A DNA stretch of 64,000 nt from Physcia stellaris (GCA_018902385.1 JABSSW010000008.1:620001-684000), one strand, 5' to 3'; positions 9,109 through 22,099 are shown, counted from the stretch's first letter. A program made the numbers and translations. Notes: generated from the sequence alone by a model not told the origin.

Positions 9109-12100
9109 TGTTGGTCCGTTTCCGGTGCTTGTCTTGGGAAAAGCACAAAGGCCAGCGCACTCTGCGCTCCACGACCAAAAGTTCAGATGCTGTTATATGT
9201 TCGCGGCAGCGATGGTAGGGGAATACTGAAATTCTAATAAATCGAGAATTGGTACAGATATCATTGTCATTGCAGCGCAATCTTGCGAGCCCTAAAGATG
9301 GTCGCAATGGACAGAAACTAAAATTCCTAAATACTAGGAGGTTGAGCACGGATTTTGATATGTTTACTTAGAAAACAAAAAAAATCTATGCAACTTACAT
9401 CATTACTCGTTTCCCTGTCGCTCGCAATCAACATGGTTTCCAGAGAGAACCTGGGCCTGATGTATAAATGCATGGTCGCCGTTGTTCAACACCAGCCTTA
9501 AATTCGATAGCTGTCTTCTGAATTCATACGACTCCGATGGGTCATCCCAAGTGCGGCTGACGCCATGCCCTTCTTGCAGGGTGACTATCTGGTTTTCCGA
9601 CGAATGCCGTACCAAATCCTTAAAAAGGCACGCTCATCCAGGGCCCGATGGACAGCGAGGATCACGTCCTTGCTGATCGTAAAACCATCAACCATGCCTC
9701 TATCAAGTACTGCGGCAATCCCTTCTGGCTTGGAACATACCATACCAGATTTAGCGACCGGAACATCTATCAGGATAGATATCGTTGGCGCTGACCCTAA
9801 CAGACTGTTAGCCAACGATTGAATGAGGATATTATACACTACTGTCCCAACCTCATCAAGTTGACTAGTCGCCATGTGAGTCCCAGTGTCCTCATAGGAA
9901 TGCAGGGAAGCAGGAGGAAGAATTTGCACAGCATGCAACAAAAATGGTCGTACCCTTGACTCAGCCTCACACGGCCTGTACTATAAATCTCATCCTGCGG
10001 ACAACATTACGGACCTCGTCTGCGGTTCCAAAAGTAGCCATACCGCAGACGATTCACTCGATACTCGCTCGACAACTTGGGTTCCAACCCTTCGGTGTTT
10101 CCTGGCAACCAAAGAAGCAGCACTCTTTACTACTTCACTCACCCAGAGGCTAGGCAGATGGATGCAATGTTTGATAAGATAGGGGCCAATCGTATTCTGC
10201 GACCGCAGATCAACAGGTGGCAGGAGATTGTCGCGAGGCCCGTTGTCATTCTTCGAAAAGGGCTAATGAGCCATAAGAAGCGATATGGGTATAAAGTCAA
10301 AGGTTTAAAGAAGAGTCTCGGCTTGCGATGAATCAACAGGACAAAACGAGGATAGTGTAGCAGACCATCAAGGAGGGCGCTTACCAAATTTCCATCGATC
10401 TAGAAATTGGTAATGCATTGGGAGGATGAGTTGAGGCACATTCACCGACGACCATAGGCTGGCAACCCCCCAATTCTGCCACTATGACACCGTTCGGTCT
10501 ATTGTGGCCGGAGAGCGGTTCCTTGGAAGGGGATGAAGGCGCGACGATGAGACACGTTGATGGTGGAATCTCGCGTAATTGGAAGTCCTGGCGGCTTTAT
10601 TGATCGCCTCGTTCCCACCGAGTCAGAGCCTCTGGAGCCTTCATGATAGTGTTCACTTTATTCCAGTACCTAGCTCTTAATTCAATCCATCATTGACTGT
10701 ATGCTTGTGGCTTGTGAGTGAGACCATGGTGATGCACTTGGTGGAGTAGGGTGACAGCCTACCGCAACGTTGACAATAATAGATTTGCGTCCAGCTGAGT
10801 AATATAGCATTTGATATCTTTGTTCCGTTTCCACGTCGAGCTCTCAGCAGATTTGATACTTTAGGGAAGCTCGATAGTAAATATTGTGATTGAAGTGTTT
10901 ACCTTAGTTATCATGACAGGATTATAAGCGCTTACGGATGCGGCTTGAGGCGTCGACGGGTCACGGTACCTCCCGAAAGCCGCCCCCGAAATAGATAGCC
11001 TCTTACTTTGTTTGGTAGCTGAACGAGGGTCTCTCAATAATCTTTGCCACATAATATATGATCAAGAACGACGTGCAACAGGTGACGATTAATCGAAGCA
11101 AAGTCCAGCCGTATCGATAGGCTGAGACCAATTAGCCATGGCATTCAATGGCGCCCACGGGCTTCACTGTCACGATCAACGCCTGGCTTGATTGGGCCTT
11201 TTCCCAAACTCCCCTCTTTGGCCGCGAGACCCTCCGTGTAGCAGTCACGTAGAAGGATATGTGCGACCATGAACATCGACCCGAGACAAGTATTAAAGCC
11301 TCATGCCAGAGAAGAAGCCGCGATACCTCCTAAATTCTTCTGTCGAGCTTTTAACAATATCGAATCGGCTAGTAGACCGTGAGAGTCCTCGATGAGCGCT
11401 TGTAATAATGACATTCGTATTTATGCCTTCAAAACGCACGTCTCTTCCTCGGTAACCCGAAAAAGAGCGATTTGAGTACGAGCTCAGAGTAATCATCAGT
11501 CTTACTCGCGGCATGATATCCAAAACATACAGATTACCCCGAAAGGTAGGCCGACTCTGCTAGCATCCAACAATAGAGCTAGCTAGCTCCCCGATTCATG
11601 TAAGTGGGATATCTCGTTCCATTCAAAATCTCCTACAAATTCTTTGCCTGCCGACCGCTACGAGATTTCAATACCCATCATCAAACGGAGGACAGCTTTA
11701 TGCAGCCTCACTACCTATTCACGCATACGAAAGTGACAATTCAGTGGGGGCTGAAAGTAGCACATGGCGCGTTGCTGGCACTAGGGCTCCTACGGCAAGA
11801 CAACAGTTAGGCAATGTTGATTTCGGCGCCTAATCTTGATTTCAACGAGCTTGGGTGACTGCATAGAACCACTTAAATTTGTCAAACACAACGACCCGCC
11901 ATAAGTATGAAAAGAACTATGAGCCCCACTTCTTGGATCGACCCGGGCCCATGGCCAAAAGCAGAGCGTTCAAGGTGACGAACTCAGCCTCCTTAACAGT
12001 CATAACACGACGAACAGCTCCAGTGACCGTCTATGGGTCAGCTAAGTTGATGTACAGTTCCTCAAGATCGGAAGAATGCAGACAAATGTCACAGTCCGGT

Positions 12101-12998
12101 AGGCGGTCAAGCAATCGAGATACAAGATCTGTCTTTCGAGGCCATCGGTAGTTTTTTGGGTCGCTATCGTTAGGTCCATGGCGTCCTGACTCCTAAGGTA
12201 CAGCTTTAAAAATACCGACAGTAAACGAACTCATTACTAACGCTGTTAATAGTAAGCATGTCACAACAGGACACTATACAATACAGACCGGGCAAGAAAC
12301 CGGAAAATTTCGTCAGCGGATATTGTATAGGATACTTTTGTAATATAGGGGCAAGAGCTAGGACGAGTCATAGTAACTTCGACTCAAAGCGCCGAATCGT
12401 ATCAACCGTTGAGTGGCCCTTCCTCTGAACAGAGAGGGACAAGTTCCCTTCGATTGCAGATTTCCGGTTCTCTTCAGGCCAACAACGCCATGTACCGCAT
12501 TGGCTTGCGGGAGTTAGTACTTAGTAGCACGCAGGAACGCCTTAGAGGAGTCAACCTTGGCTGGCATTTCGTTTGCGGACCTGGGGTGTACGGATTGGAA
12601 AGCATCGTAATTCGTCTAACGTCGATGCCGCGATCTATGTTCAATATATGGTCAAAGGCTGGCAATGGAGGCACTATGAATGTACAGTAAAAAGGTAAAA
12701 TTCAATCGCACCATGAAAGAAAAATCTCAACGCGCTCAATCGATGGGAAACAACGCAACATACACAGACAGAATTAAAGGGTGAAGGCTTGGCAGAAACG
12801 CTGAATATACACATTTTGACCAGAGAATCTAGAGTAATAACAGCTATCTCACGCAAAGAAGCTAGCATTCTCCTTTCTAAACCAGGACCGCGTGACTTCC
12901 CACAACACGAGCCGAGCAAACCGCCCACATCCTACCAAAGAATCCAGACATCTCCCTCCCCTCTCAACCCCGTATCCTAAGCACCTCACACCACTGCC
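9109..12998. other. Long stretch without a recognisable gene
   Basis: Several short ORFs exist. On the minus strand, 9585-9941 (118 codons) and 9403-9615 overlap in different frames; the first contains GTVVYNILIQSLANSLLGSA. On the plus strand, 10077-10331 is basic-rich (VVILRKGLMSHKKRYGYKVK). None has a start, splice pattern or motif I can tie to a family. They may be remnants of decayed genes. From 10.4 to 12.9 kb I see nothing coding, no terminal repeats and no tRNA. Confidence 0.4.
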
Positions 12999-13782
12999 TC
13001 ACAACTCCAAACCCCTCCCCCATCCCGGGGACACCGACACACTCCCTAGCCCCCTAACCCCCAACGAATCCCAAAAAGCCTGGACAAGGCCCACCCCATC
13101 GCTCTCCCCTCCCCCTCCCCTGCACCCCCTCCACGCAACCTCAACAACAACCCCCCTCGCCCCAACCCCTGCACTACCCCCCTGCACAACCTCCCCGACC
13201 CGAACCACGAACCCCCCAACCCCAAACGCAAGCCCGTTCCTCACCCCCAGCGTCTGGCGCTGCGTCCACAGCGGCCCGAACTTCGCAAGCAGTAACTGTA
13301 CAAACTCTTCCGTGGACGCGCCGGCCGGAATGGCGATTATGCTTGCTGGCTCCGTGCTAGTGTCTCCTGTTCCTGCTCCACTTGCTCCTCCATTGCTGCC
13401 ACTGGAAGCGGGGGTGCCGACTCGGGTTTGAGTGTTGGTGGTAAGGGAGGAGGTGCGTGTGATGGCGACGTAGGACGTGGTGGGGTGGTGCGAGAGGGAG
13501 AGGATTTGGAGGTAGCGCGGGCCTGTGCCTGGTACGCCGTCAGAGGTGGTGCTTGGTGGTTTCTGGTCGCGGAAGATGCGGTGGTGGAGGCTCCATGGGG
13601 GCAGGGGGGTGGGGTCGTAGTGTGCGGTTAGGGCGTTGAGGAGGGTGGGGAGGGGAGAGGAGTCTGCTGTGGTGGTTGGGAGGAAGAAGAGTCTGGCGGG
13701 GTTTGTTAGTGGGCTTGGGTTGGGATGGGGTTGGTAGGGAGGGGATGAGAGATGGGGTTGGCGCTAACCCTGTTGCTGGCAT
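12999..13782 (-). CDS. MED20: Mediator complex subunit 20
   Basis: Exon 1 is only 14 nt (13782-13769). A 76-nt intron (GTTAGC, branch CACTAAC, CCAG) leads to 13692-12999. The product is 235 residues, beginning MPATGLFFLPTTTADSS, which matches the family start MPxTGVYFIP. Later hallmarks are PPWSLHHRIFRDQ, RYLQILSLSHHP, the strand IIAIPAGASTEEFVQLL, LWTQRQTLGVRNG and VRVGEVVQGG before a glycine-rich end. MED20 belongs to the Mediator head and pairs with MED18, linking activators to RNA polymerase II and TBP. The gene is GC-rich with C-tracts, which makes other frames look open. It is transcribed in the same direction as RTT103, 235 bp away. Confidence 0.88.
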
Positions 13783-14017
13783 TGTATTCAGTACTCTATT
13801 GCTGATTGTTCCGATTCTCGCTGATCAGATGGATGGACGATCTCAAATGTAACAGTTGGTATATTTGGTTACTTCTAGAGCTCGATTGATAGAGCTTGTG
13901 CCTTCCCTACAAAATGTGGCTACCGCTCGACGTCCCATTTATAAATACCCCCATCCCTAGACCCTAATGTAAAGATCACAGATTATCTCAACACATATCT
14001 ACTTCACCTGCGTAAAG

Positions 14018-15436
14018 TCAATGGCCACCGCTTTCAGCCCTCAGCAAATCTGCAACATCATCGTCCAAGTCGGCCATTGCATCTCCACCTCCAAATCCAC
14101 CGAAGTCTTCCTCAAGTTTTCGCTTCTTCGTGGGCCCTCCACTCATGCTTCCAGGGCTACCGGAATACTGACGGTTCGATGGTGTCGGTGCGATTCTTGA
14201 CGTGTCGTGGGAGATACCATTGACTGCGCCGGCTCGGGGAGAGAACAAAGGTGGAGGAACAGGGGCTCCTCGAGCATCAGCATCTGGTTGTTTTGAATAA
14301 CTTGCATCCTGGGGTATGGTGAAGGTGCTTGAAGCAGGACGAGGAGAGGCTGTAGGTGTGAGTGACTCAACCGGAGGTGGTGTCAACTCTTCATGCCGCG
14401 GTCTTTCGGGCTCCGCAGACGCAGAGTCATGCCCTGCACCGTTTGCCGTTGGCCCCATATTTCCTGCGGACATTGTAGCCGTAGCCTCCTCAGCAGATAA
14501 GCCCCGCATAATACCATCTTCGACTTCCCGTTTCTTAGCGTCAATGGTGTTTTTGCGATTTGTGAGCTCGAAATGTTGACCTTGCTCCTTCTCCAGAGAC
14601 TTCTTGTTGGAATCGAGTAGCTTTTCCAATCCTTCAAGTAATGCCCTTCGTGCCTTGATGCTTTCACTGACGGCTCCCTCGGCGCTGGCCAAGGACTTCA
14701 GGAGGGCGCTCAGCCTAGCAGCGTGCACGGGCGGTGAAGGCGCGGTCTTTGAAGGATCGGTGAGCTTCTCGTACTCGTTGTTTGCAGTCTGAGTGGTGGT
14801 AACGGTGGTTGCACTAGCTTTGGCGACGGCGATGTGTAAGGACACGAGAGGCTGGAGCTCAGAAGGAGCAGCAGAGCCAGATGAGAAGAGGGAACCTCCA
14901 AGAGGCTTCTTGCCTGTGGATCGGGTCTTATCAAGCTCTTGATCATGATATTTAGCCAATTGAAGAGCATATGTGACCTCTGGCACTCACCATCTATTCG
15001 GGCCTCGACCAATTCTTGGATGGAGGTTTCGAAGATCTGTCGTTGGCGCCATACCTCGACCACACGTCGTATCTTTTGCTGGACTTCATTTGTAGCACCT
15101 CTGTATGCAGTTGACGTTGCTTCGGCAATAACCTAGTAACGAGGTATGAGCGGAGTCCTGAAAGGTCATCTTGGTAGGGAAGCTTACTGGCTCGAAAGCG
15201 TCAATGAAGTCCGTTTTCTGTCTTGCTTTCGACTGTTGGGCAACCTCATTTGCTAGGTATATTAGATTCAGTCTTTTGTTCGCTCCTGAATCTTTCAGTC
15301 GTTGCAGCAACAATGATGCGGTTCTATCCGCGTGACGACGATGGAACATTATCCATTGCGCGACGGTGACGATGCTCTCCTGGGTTTCATTGAGAGCAGA
15401 TAGTTTGGCTTTCACTGCATCATCTGTATAGGCCAT
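14018..15436 (-). CDS. RTT103: RNA polymerase II CTD-interacting protein, Rtt103/RPRD type
   Basis: Exons 15436-15188, 15132-14991 and 14937-14018 give 436 residues; the introns are 55 and 53 nt. Residues 1-~135 form a CID domain: LSALNETQESIVTVAQWIMF, HADRTASLLLQRL, RLNLIYLANEVAQQSK, then RRVVEVWRQRQIFE, spanning both junctions. A coiled-coil region follows (ALLEGLEKLLDSNKKSLEKE). The tail is a Pro/Ser-rich disordered region with a basic patch (PTKKRKLEEDFGGFGGG) and an acidic end. In yeast Rtt103 binds Ser2-phosphorylated CTD and works with Rat1/Rai1 in transcription termination. The closest alternative name is the RPRD1 family. It is neighboured by MED20, another Pol II factor. Confidence 0.88.
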
Positions 15437-16408
15437 AGCACTCCAAATTCACTGGTTTTGCACACTATGCTGACGATGCCCAGCTTGAATGTTTGTAAGG
15501 CGAAAAGGATGATACTTCCATGAAGCTTCATTCAAGGACAAGCTACGAGTTGCTGCACGCCGGCGCCTAACGCGCTAGTGGATGCGGCAGAAAAGGCGGA
15601 CTAGTAGTAATCAGCAGTGGCGGCCTTCACAAATCTCCAATTATTATAGCTTCCCTTCTCATGGATGACATTTGCCTCGTTGGCAGCTTTGCGAGACAAA
15701 GGCCTGGTTGTATGGCGTTGTTGGATGGTAAATGATAGGAATTACCTCAACATGTTCGCCGTGTCCAGTCTTACACCATTATTTGGTGACCCACGTTCGT
15801 CACCACTACATCCTCTACTACTGTACTTCTGGTGTTGCGAACCCGAGTCAGTAGTATCTTGAGACTGGTAGGCAACCCGACAGCATGAGTGGGAGGGTTT
15901 CCTCAGCATGTCAAAGTATACGAGATCCTTGGTTTCTACTCACACAAAGCTATAATATCTCTCGTACACTAAGGAGCTCATCTTTAGACTCATTGATGAT
16001 GTGGCAAAGGTGCATGTTGTCATATCATCAACTTGTCGTGGTAGTCACTTGATGCCCGAGCACGAAGGCCTCTTGGATTCATCTCAATTCCATTCGAGTG
16101 ACGAGACAGGAGAAAGAAGTCAAAGCCATGTTAACACCTGCACTCGATCGTGGATACTTGGGAAATCAAGATCATGAAAGTTACCGTCGCTACCAAGATA
16201 CCAAGACATTCATAAATTAGCTCCTTCTCTGCCCAAACACTGCGGCGCTTGTAATCATGACGCGGATCGGGTACGAGAGCGCAAGATTTGTTCCGAGCTA
16301 GTCCTGGGTCAGAGCGTTAATCTCTTAGATCTTAAGGACATCTTTTCCGTTCACCAGATATCCAATCTGCTTTCACTTTGAGTATATTTACTGGCACCCC
16401 CCGACACA
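15437..16408. other. Intergenic between RTT103 and the secreted-protein gene
   Basis: This holds the divergent upstream regions of both genes. No coding potential or repeat is visible. Confidence 0.5.
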
Positions 16409-17032
16409 ATGAACATACTCTTGTTCATATTGGCGATTTTACATGCAGCATCTTGCTCATGTCTTGACTTTAACCGGAATGTCAGCGATTTAACCCAAAA
16501 CAACTCCACGTATACTGTGGGCTCATTTAGAGTCGGCCCTATACCGAATCCCTTCATCTACGACTATAATGAAAGGCTCAGAGTTATAGTCTATCACGCG
16601 GGTGCTAGCCATCGTCGCCCTAATCCGGGAGTAAGCCCGCTCAACTGGAGGTACGCAATAAGCCAAGCAGGGATCAACGCTCTGGCCCTTCAGCAGTACA
16701 TGCATGCCCAAGGTCAGGACCATGTCGCTGGCAACAGCTTCGCGTATGAGGATAGACTTAGACGCCCCGGGCCACATCCTTCAGCAGAACCCCGCCGCAT
16801 TAGATTCGAGATCAAGGGCCCACATAAATTCAAGCTCCGATATGACGATATTCATATTGTGCTCATTGCATTAAATGAGTACGCGCAAATTTTCGAGCGA
16901 GGTACGAAGAATGATCAGATCCGCATGTGTACGTTCACCGTACTTTGGCACTACGAGTACTGGCACGAGATCTCGCAAGGTTCAGTAACCGTGATTGATT
17001 CGCCTTCTTCCAGCATCGAATCGACTGCGTGA
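16409..17032 (+). CDS. Small secreted protein, unknown family
   Basis: A single exon encodes 207 residues. The first ~18 residues (MNILLFILAILHAASCSC) are a convincing signal peptide. The mature part has two N-glycosylation sequons near its start (NVS, NNS/T) and few cysteines. Its motifs include LRVIVYHAGASHRRPNPGVSP, with a globular-looking C-terminal half (FEIKGPHKFKLRYDDIHIVL, IRMCTFTVLWHYEYWHEI). There are no transmembrane segments after the signal. It could be a plant- or environment-directed secreted protein, but nothing identifies an enzyme. It stands alone between two long non-coding stretches. Confidence 0.65.
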   Translation: MNILLFILAILHAASCSCLDFNRNVSDLTQNNSTYTVGSFRVGPIPNPFIYDYNERLRVIVYHAGASHRRPNPGVSPLNWRYAISQAGINALALQQYMHAQGQDHVAGNSFAYEDRLRRPGPHPSAEPRRIRFEIKGPHKFKLRYDDIHIVLIALNEYAQIFERGTKNDQIRMCTFTVLWHYEYWHEISQGSVTVIDSPSSSIESTA

Positions 17033-18621
17033 GGACAGAGCAGTAGGTCTACCTTGGTTGATTTAATAGGATGGATCTAAGGCGGAGGCGCTCCTTGAGA
17101 ACGGCCTAGCAAAGCAGCCAGTAATCGCATCTATCGAACTCTTGGCGCGTAAAGAGTATGTTTGCTTGTGCGATAGGAAGCCAAATCCTGTTGTCGATCC
17201 ATGGTCTCTTAAACACAGCTGTCGTCAGAGAGACATTTTCAGATGAGACAAAGTTAATCCTGATACATTTACTTCAAGCATAACTACATGATACACCAAA
17301 TGACGTACAGCGCACCCCAGATTCGCTCTTCGCCCGTCTTCAATAATTCAGATCAAAACCACCTTGGTGATGGGGTAAGTGTCTGAACAGAAGAAAAAGG
17401 CCATCGGATTGCTAGGAGGAAAGAAATGATGGCTACAAGCTAATCCTGTGGTCTTACCGAGATGGATCGACGGGTCTCGAATTCGCAGTGAATGTGTCTA
17501 TAAGGATGACCCATCAGTCGAGTACTATTGCGATACTACTTCGGTATCATGAAAGAGCACCCACGTGAATTTTGTGTGATCTAGAGCCATCCTTGCGAAA
17601 GAGTCAGTATAAATAAAGGCTAAATACAAGAATGGAGGTATTTAGACAGCACATTGGCTGGACTCGTTCAGCCCAGCAACATAGAAGTTCCGTTCTTCCA
17701 CCGGCCTGAAGCTGAGTACGAGTGAGAGAAGTCCAGACATCTCTCTCACACGTCGCAATCACGATGTGCAACGAGCTGGTTCGGCATTTGCCGTTGGTAT
17801 GTCCACCCCACCGTTTGCGAAAAGCCACTCGTCTCGCCCAGCTATTTAGCAAAAACGCCTCTTCAACATCACCAATCCGCATCCAAGCACTAGTGTCAGC
17901 CCTTCAAGGCGTTTTGCTAAATCATGCAGACTACAGACAAGAGTTCGATTTACCTACTTGTTATTGCATGTTGTTATGCGTACCCAGAAATCAGGCCTTT
18001 CCAAGCCACCCATACAGAACACTCAGAGGTCCAGGACCAAGACCAACTGCGACCAATTAGTAACAGATATTATCTACAACAAGATTGATAGCTCAATAAC
18101 CCTTTTCACAGGTACTGTGCTAGAGTGCCATGACTTCTTGGCAAGCCATTCAACCGAATACTGTTCTTGTGACCTTGATCCGATAAGGAGAATCTAGACG
18201 AACTTCTTCAGCTCTGTGGTCTCGTCGCATCCTCATAGGATGGTAGTCAGCTCAATCGAACCATCTCTGGCTGACCAATTATTGCTTGAAGCAGACAAAA
18301 CGGCTTGAGGCGAGCAACACGGCTTGAAGCAACCAACCAGCGTGTTTATGGATGGAAATTGGCGTCTTGGAATTTCGCCCAGATTTGAGCATCATTGGAG
18401 TATGCCTTGTATCCAGACGCCCTGTCACGGCTGCCACATCACAGTCAATATTGTGACTCTTAGACAATCGAAGAGGCTGCTTCTCTCGCATATAAAGCTG
18501 CAGAATAACCTCGAGAGTCTTCTCTACATTCTGGATTTTCCGTCTTTCGATAGCTCTACCCAATTATAAGAAGTCTAAACCGATCAAGGGCAATTGCACA
18601 ATCATTTTACTGACAAATAAC
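17033..18621. other. Intergenic, nothing recognised
   Basis: About 1.6 kb holds only short ORFs (for example plus 17722-18060 and 17958-18197) that lack motifs. The last few hundred bases are the upstream region of the LGFP gene. Confidence 0.5.
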
Positions 18622-20394
18622 ATGGCTGGCACCCAACCTGCACCCATACATTCTATCGGAGGGCTCACTACGCCCATCCACTTTGACCCAACACTCCATA
18701 CTCTACCAGACATTCTCAATGCGAAGGCACGTAAGGCTGTAGATGACAAGGCCGCTACCCTCACCTGGAAAGGGCCCAAAAAAAGCAACTTCAACGCTCA
18801 GGGATCAGGCGTCTACATAGAATATGAGAACGCAACCGTCTGGGCCACCAAAGATGCTAACGGGAATTGGCATGCCGCGGAAGTTCATGGGGACATTAGA
18901 ACTTACCATAAATCTATTGGCGGAGGAAGATCGATCGTTGGTTGCCCGATCACTGACGAGACAGCCACTCCTGACAATAGAGGGCGTTTCAACAGCTTCG
19001 AGAAAGGAGCGATCTATTGGACTCCAGAATTCAAAGCCCACGAGATCCTTGGCGACATCCTAAAGCAATGGAGGAACCTAGGTAGCGAGAGATCTTGGCT
19101 TGGGTACCCAGTGACTGGTGAGATTGCCTACCCTCGAGGTCGCTTGACCAGCTTTGAGCATGGCCAGATCCACTGGGAGAATGGTGCAACCTCTACTGTT
19201 GACTTCAAAGGCGCCATCACTCAGAAATACAATGGTATTGGAGGCATCCGATCCCTGCTTGGACTACCACTGGATAAGAACATGAGCTTTGGCAGGAGCG
19301 GAAACAGTATGCTCATGTCATTTCGTGGAGGTACTATAACGTATCCCTTGGATCAGCCTGCGCCTTCTGCGATCGCCGCTCAAACTTTGCAAATCATTTG
19401 GACCGGGCTGGAGTGTCAGGTCAAGATGGAATCGAATGATGAGCTCTCTGGCGCCATCTCGCTTCTCGTCCCAAGTACGGTGAATCCACCGTTCATCCAG
19501 AAATTCGGTATGTTTAATCTGTTCTGTTCTTGTTATGTTTCTTCGCAGTTTGGTTGCCTATTCATCCCGATTGGCTATACCTCTACTTGCGTTTGTGGCC
19601 CTACTGAGAGACTCTCATTACACATGGTCTGGTGTGGTGCGATCTTGCCTTTGATGCATCATCACTGATACATTCATTATGTCAAAACGCGTACCCATCT
19701 CTGGCACAAAGCATATGAAGATGACATGAAAATGACATCATCTTGTACTTTCGTCCCAAGTCGGGTAATCGCAGAATTATTGGTGCATCATGAAAATTAG
19801 CACCACTTACTACCAGATCATGGGATAGAACCTCGACTGACCTTCTTCTCTGCAGGTGATCAAGGTGCTTGGCAACTGGGGCAAAAGCATGAACGCATCA
19901 TGAATACCAATGCGGTCCTTTATCAAGGCCCTCCTGCAGACGTCATTATTACGACCGAGCTTGTCGAATTAGACGACAGCGCTGGTAACCCACTTGCAGT
20001 GGTAAACAAGATCGCCGATGTACTCAAGGGCGGAGCGGATGTCTTGAAGACTGTTGGCGGAGTCACCGGAGAAGATGTCCTCAGTGGCTACGGACGAGAG
20101 ATAGGGGGCATTGTCGAAACCTTTAAGGACATCGAAACCAACAGCGTCTTCCAGGAGATAGTGAAGGTCTTTCAATCGCCCGATGATCCGTATCCAGCAG
20201 GTGTTATTCACCTGCGATGGGCGGACATGGTGCAGCGAAGTACCCCTAAAAAAGTACTTCGTCGAGATGATGATGCACATACCATCACATGGACTGAGAG
20301 CGTCACTGTTAACGCTACTGATAACGGGGGAGACCAAGGTCAGTACTGCTTCTATTTCAACGTCAATGTGACGAACAACCAGACGCCACTCTGA
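18622..20394 (+). CDS. LGFP-repeat protein
   Basis: Exon 1 is 18622-19507 and exon 2 is 19856-20394, giving 474 residues. The intron is 348 nt (GTATGT...CTGCAG), long for this genome; the spliced frame reads KFGDQGAWQLGQ across the junction. Residues ~85-240 hold three to four LGFP-type units. Examples are the GGGRSIVGCPITDE, GSERSWLGYPVTGE and GGIRSLLGLPLDKN turns, each followed by a segment like NSFEKGAIYW or TSFEHGQIHWENGA. LGFP repeats are best known from actinobacterial cell-wall proteins and occur sporadically in fungi. The second half (VLKGGADVLKTVGG and a Thr/Val-rich end) is unlike the repeats and may be a separate domain. No signal peptide is visible. Function is unknown; a wall- or glycan-binding role is inference. 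Confidence 0.8.
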
Positions 20395-20964
20395 TTGAGT
20401 CCTGCTCTCCACGAGCGGACTACTTGGGGTGGTGAGTTGGTTTTGCGAATGGACTGAGTCCCATGCTACGCGGTTTGTGGGGCAGCAAGTGAGTTAGCAA
20501 ATTATATGCAATCTTTGAGCAATTCCCATTTGATAGCCTAAGTGAGGTTTTTTCGGAATTACAAACGGTGAATTTAAGCCCTTCATCGAGCCTTCCAAAT
20601 AAAGTAATCCGGTGTTGAAGCATTGACCCCATTCAGGACGGGACCAAAACAGTTTGAAGGTTGTTTTCAAGAACACATGATCGTGCCTTCTTCAACCTTC
20701 GAACTATTCAACACCATCAACAGGTACAGTGTCTCAAGTGTTCACCAGAGCTGCTTGCCTCTGCCGATGCCAAGATGCACCAATTGACTGAGACTAGCGC
20801 GTCCTGTCCTTAAGCATCTTAGCGCAATGACGCAGAAAATCGAAGTGCAGGCCCGAGCCCCCAAAGACCCTGACGGAACTTTTGAACGCGTGGGATCTGA
20901 CGAAGAAGGCCATGAATACCTAATCGACCTTTATTTCGATAGCCCAGAACAAGCCAACGGCACC
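20395..20964. other. CLC1 upstream region
   Basis: This 570-bp gap includes an in-frame upstream ATG at 20827, which would add 46 residues to clathrin light chain. The downstream ATG at 20965 has the better context and the family-typical start, so this stretch is treated as leader. Confidence 0.5.
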
Positions 20965-22099
20965 ATGGCTGATCGCTTTCCTTCCTTGGATGATTTTGCT
21001 GCTGGTGAGCTCCTCCACCGTCCAATTGTGCTTATGCTGTTACCATCACCACCTGTCCAATCCGCCGTCAAAGTAGCTAACACAAAACCCGCCAACAGGC
21101 CAAACAGAACCCAAAGGCAACGGCACCGTAGACCTTGACGGCATCGAAGGCGACGATGACTTCCTCCAGCGCGAGCGTGCTGCTTTAGGCGACGACGCCA
21201 ATCAATTCGCTTCAACAAACGACAACGCAGCTACTGTTGAGGACGGGGATGCGGACGATGATCTGCTAGGGGGCAGCTACAACGATGCCGGAGGTGCTGG
21301 GGGCGAAGACCTCACCGACTTTGAGAGCTCCTTCCCATCTGTTGACACCCGCAATGAGGTACACCAGCCATGAACTCAGGACTACGGGCAATGCATGGTA
21401 ATTTCGGTTTCTCTAGGGTGTAGCGCCTGGCGGCACCATCACTGGCTCCGATATCCCTTTCCGCTCCAACGACCAATCTCAGCCTTCGTACGGTGCTTAC
21501 GCTGAGGAAGAGGAGGAGCCCGAACCCATCCGGTAAGCCGAATACCTTCCCCCTTTTGCCCACTCACCCCCTTCCCCCGACATTTTTCTGCCCCTCAAAT
21601 TACTCCTCATAGCTAATACCCCTTCCCTCCCCCACAGCCTCTGGCGCGAATCCCGCGACGAGCGTCTCCGCCACCAAGACGAAGAAGACGCCGAAAAGAC
21701 CAAACAAACCCGCGAGGGCGCCCGTCAATACATAGACGATTTCTACGAGAACTACAACGCCAAGAAAGAGAAGCAGATCGCGCGCACCCGCAAGGAGGCC
21801 GAGGAGTTCCTGGAGAAGCGCGAGGACACGTCGAGTGGAGGGACGAGCTGGGAGCGGATCGCGAAGTTGGTCGATTTGAGTGGGAAGGGGGCGAAAGGTG
21901 CGTTTTTCTGCCATTATTTTATTTCCTTTATGTGGATGCTGGAAAGGGTGTGATGAGGGGGGTTACGGGGGCTAATGGAGAGCATTCGATAGGTGGTGCA
22001 GCTGGTGGCGGGAAGGAGAAATTCAAACAGTTGCTACTCGATCTGCGGAAGGATGAGAATGCTCCTGGCGCTAGTGGGTATGCGTCTGAGGTCAAATAA
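20965..22099 (+). CDS. CLC1: Clathrin light chain
   Basis: Five exons (20965-21004, 21099-21358, 21417-21532, 21638-21897, 21993-22099) give 260 residues. The start MADRFPSLDDFAAG in a CACCATGG context matches fungal light chains. An acidic, disordered N-terminal half (DLDGIEGDDDFLQRE, DFESSFPSVDTRN) precedes the long helix that binds the heavy-chain hub (LWRESRDERLRHQDEEDAEK to QYIDDFYENYNAKKEKQIAR). The conserved end follows (SWERIAKLVDLSGKGAK, KFKQLLLDLRKDENAPGASG). The product coats endocytic and Golgi-derived vesicles. An upstream in-frame ATG at 20827 could make a longer form. Intron 1 (94 nt) has the branch site AGCTAAC. Confidence 0.93.

Noticed and set aside
9403-9941. Minus-strand gene joined by a ~40-nt intron
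   Set aside because: A join is possible (GTACGG...CTGCAAG), but neither half shows a recognisable family, so it is not called as a gene.
12892-13431. 179-codon Pro/Thr-rich ORF on the plus strand
   Set aside because: Produced by C-rich composition opposite MED20.
20827-20964. 46-residue N-terminal extension of clathrin light chain
   Set aside because: In frame, but family members start at MADRFPSL and that ATG has a better context.
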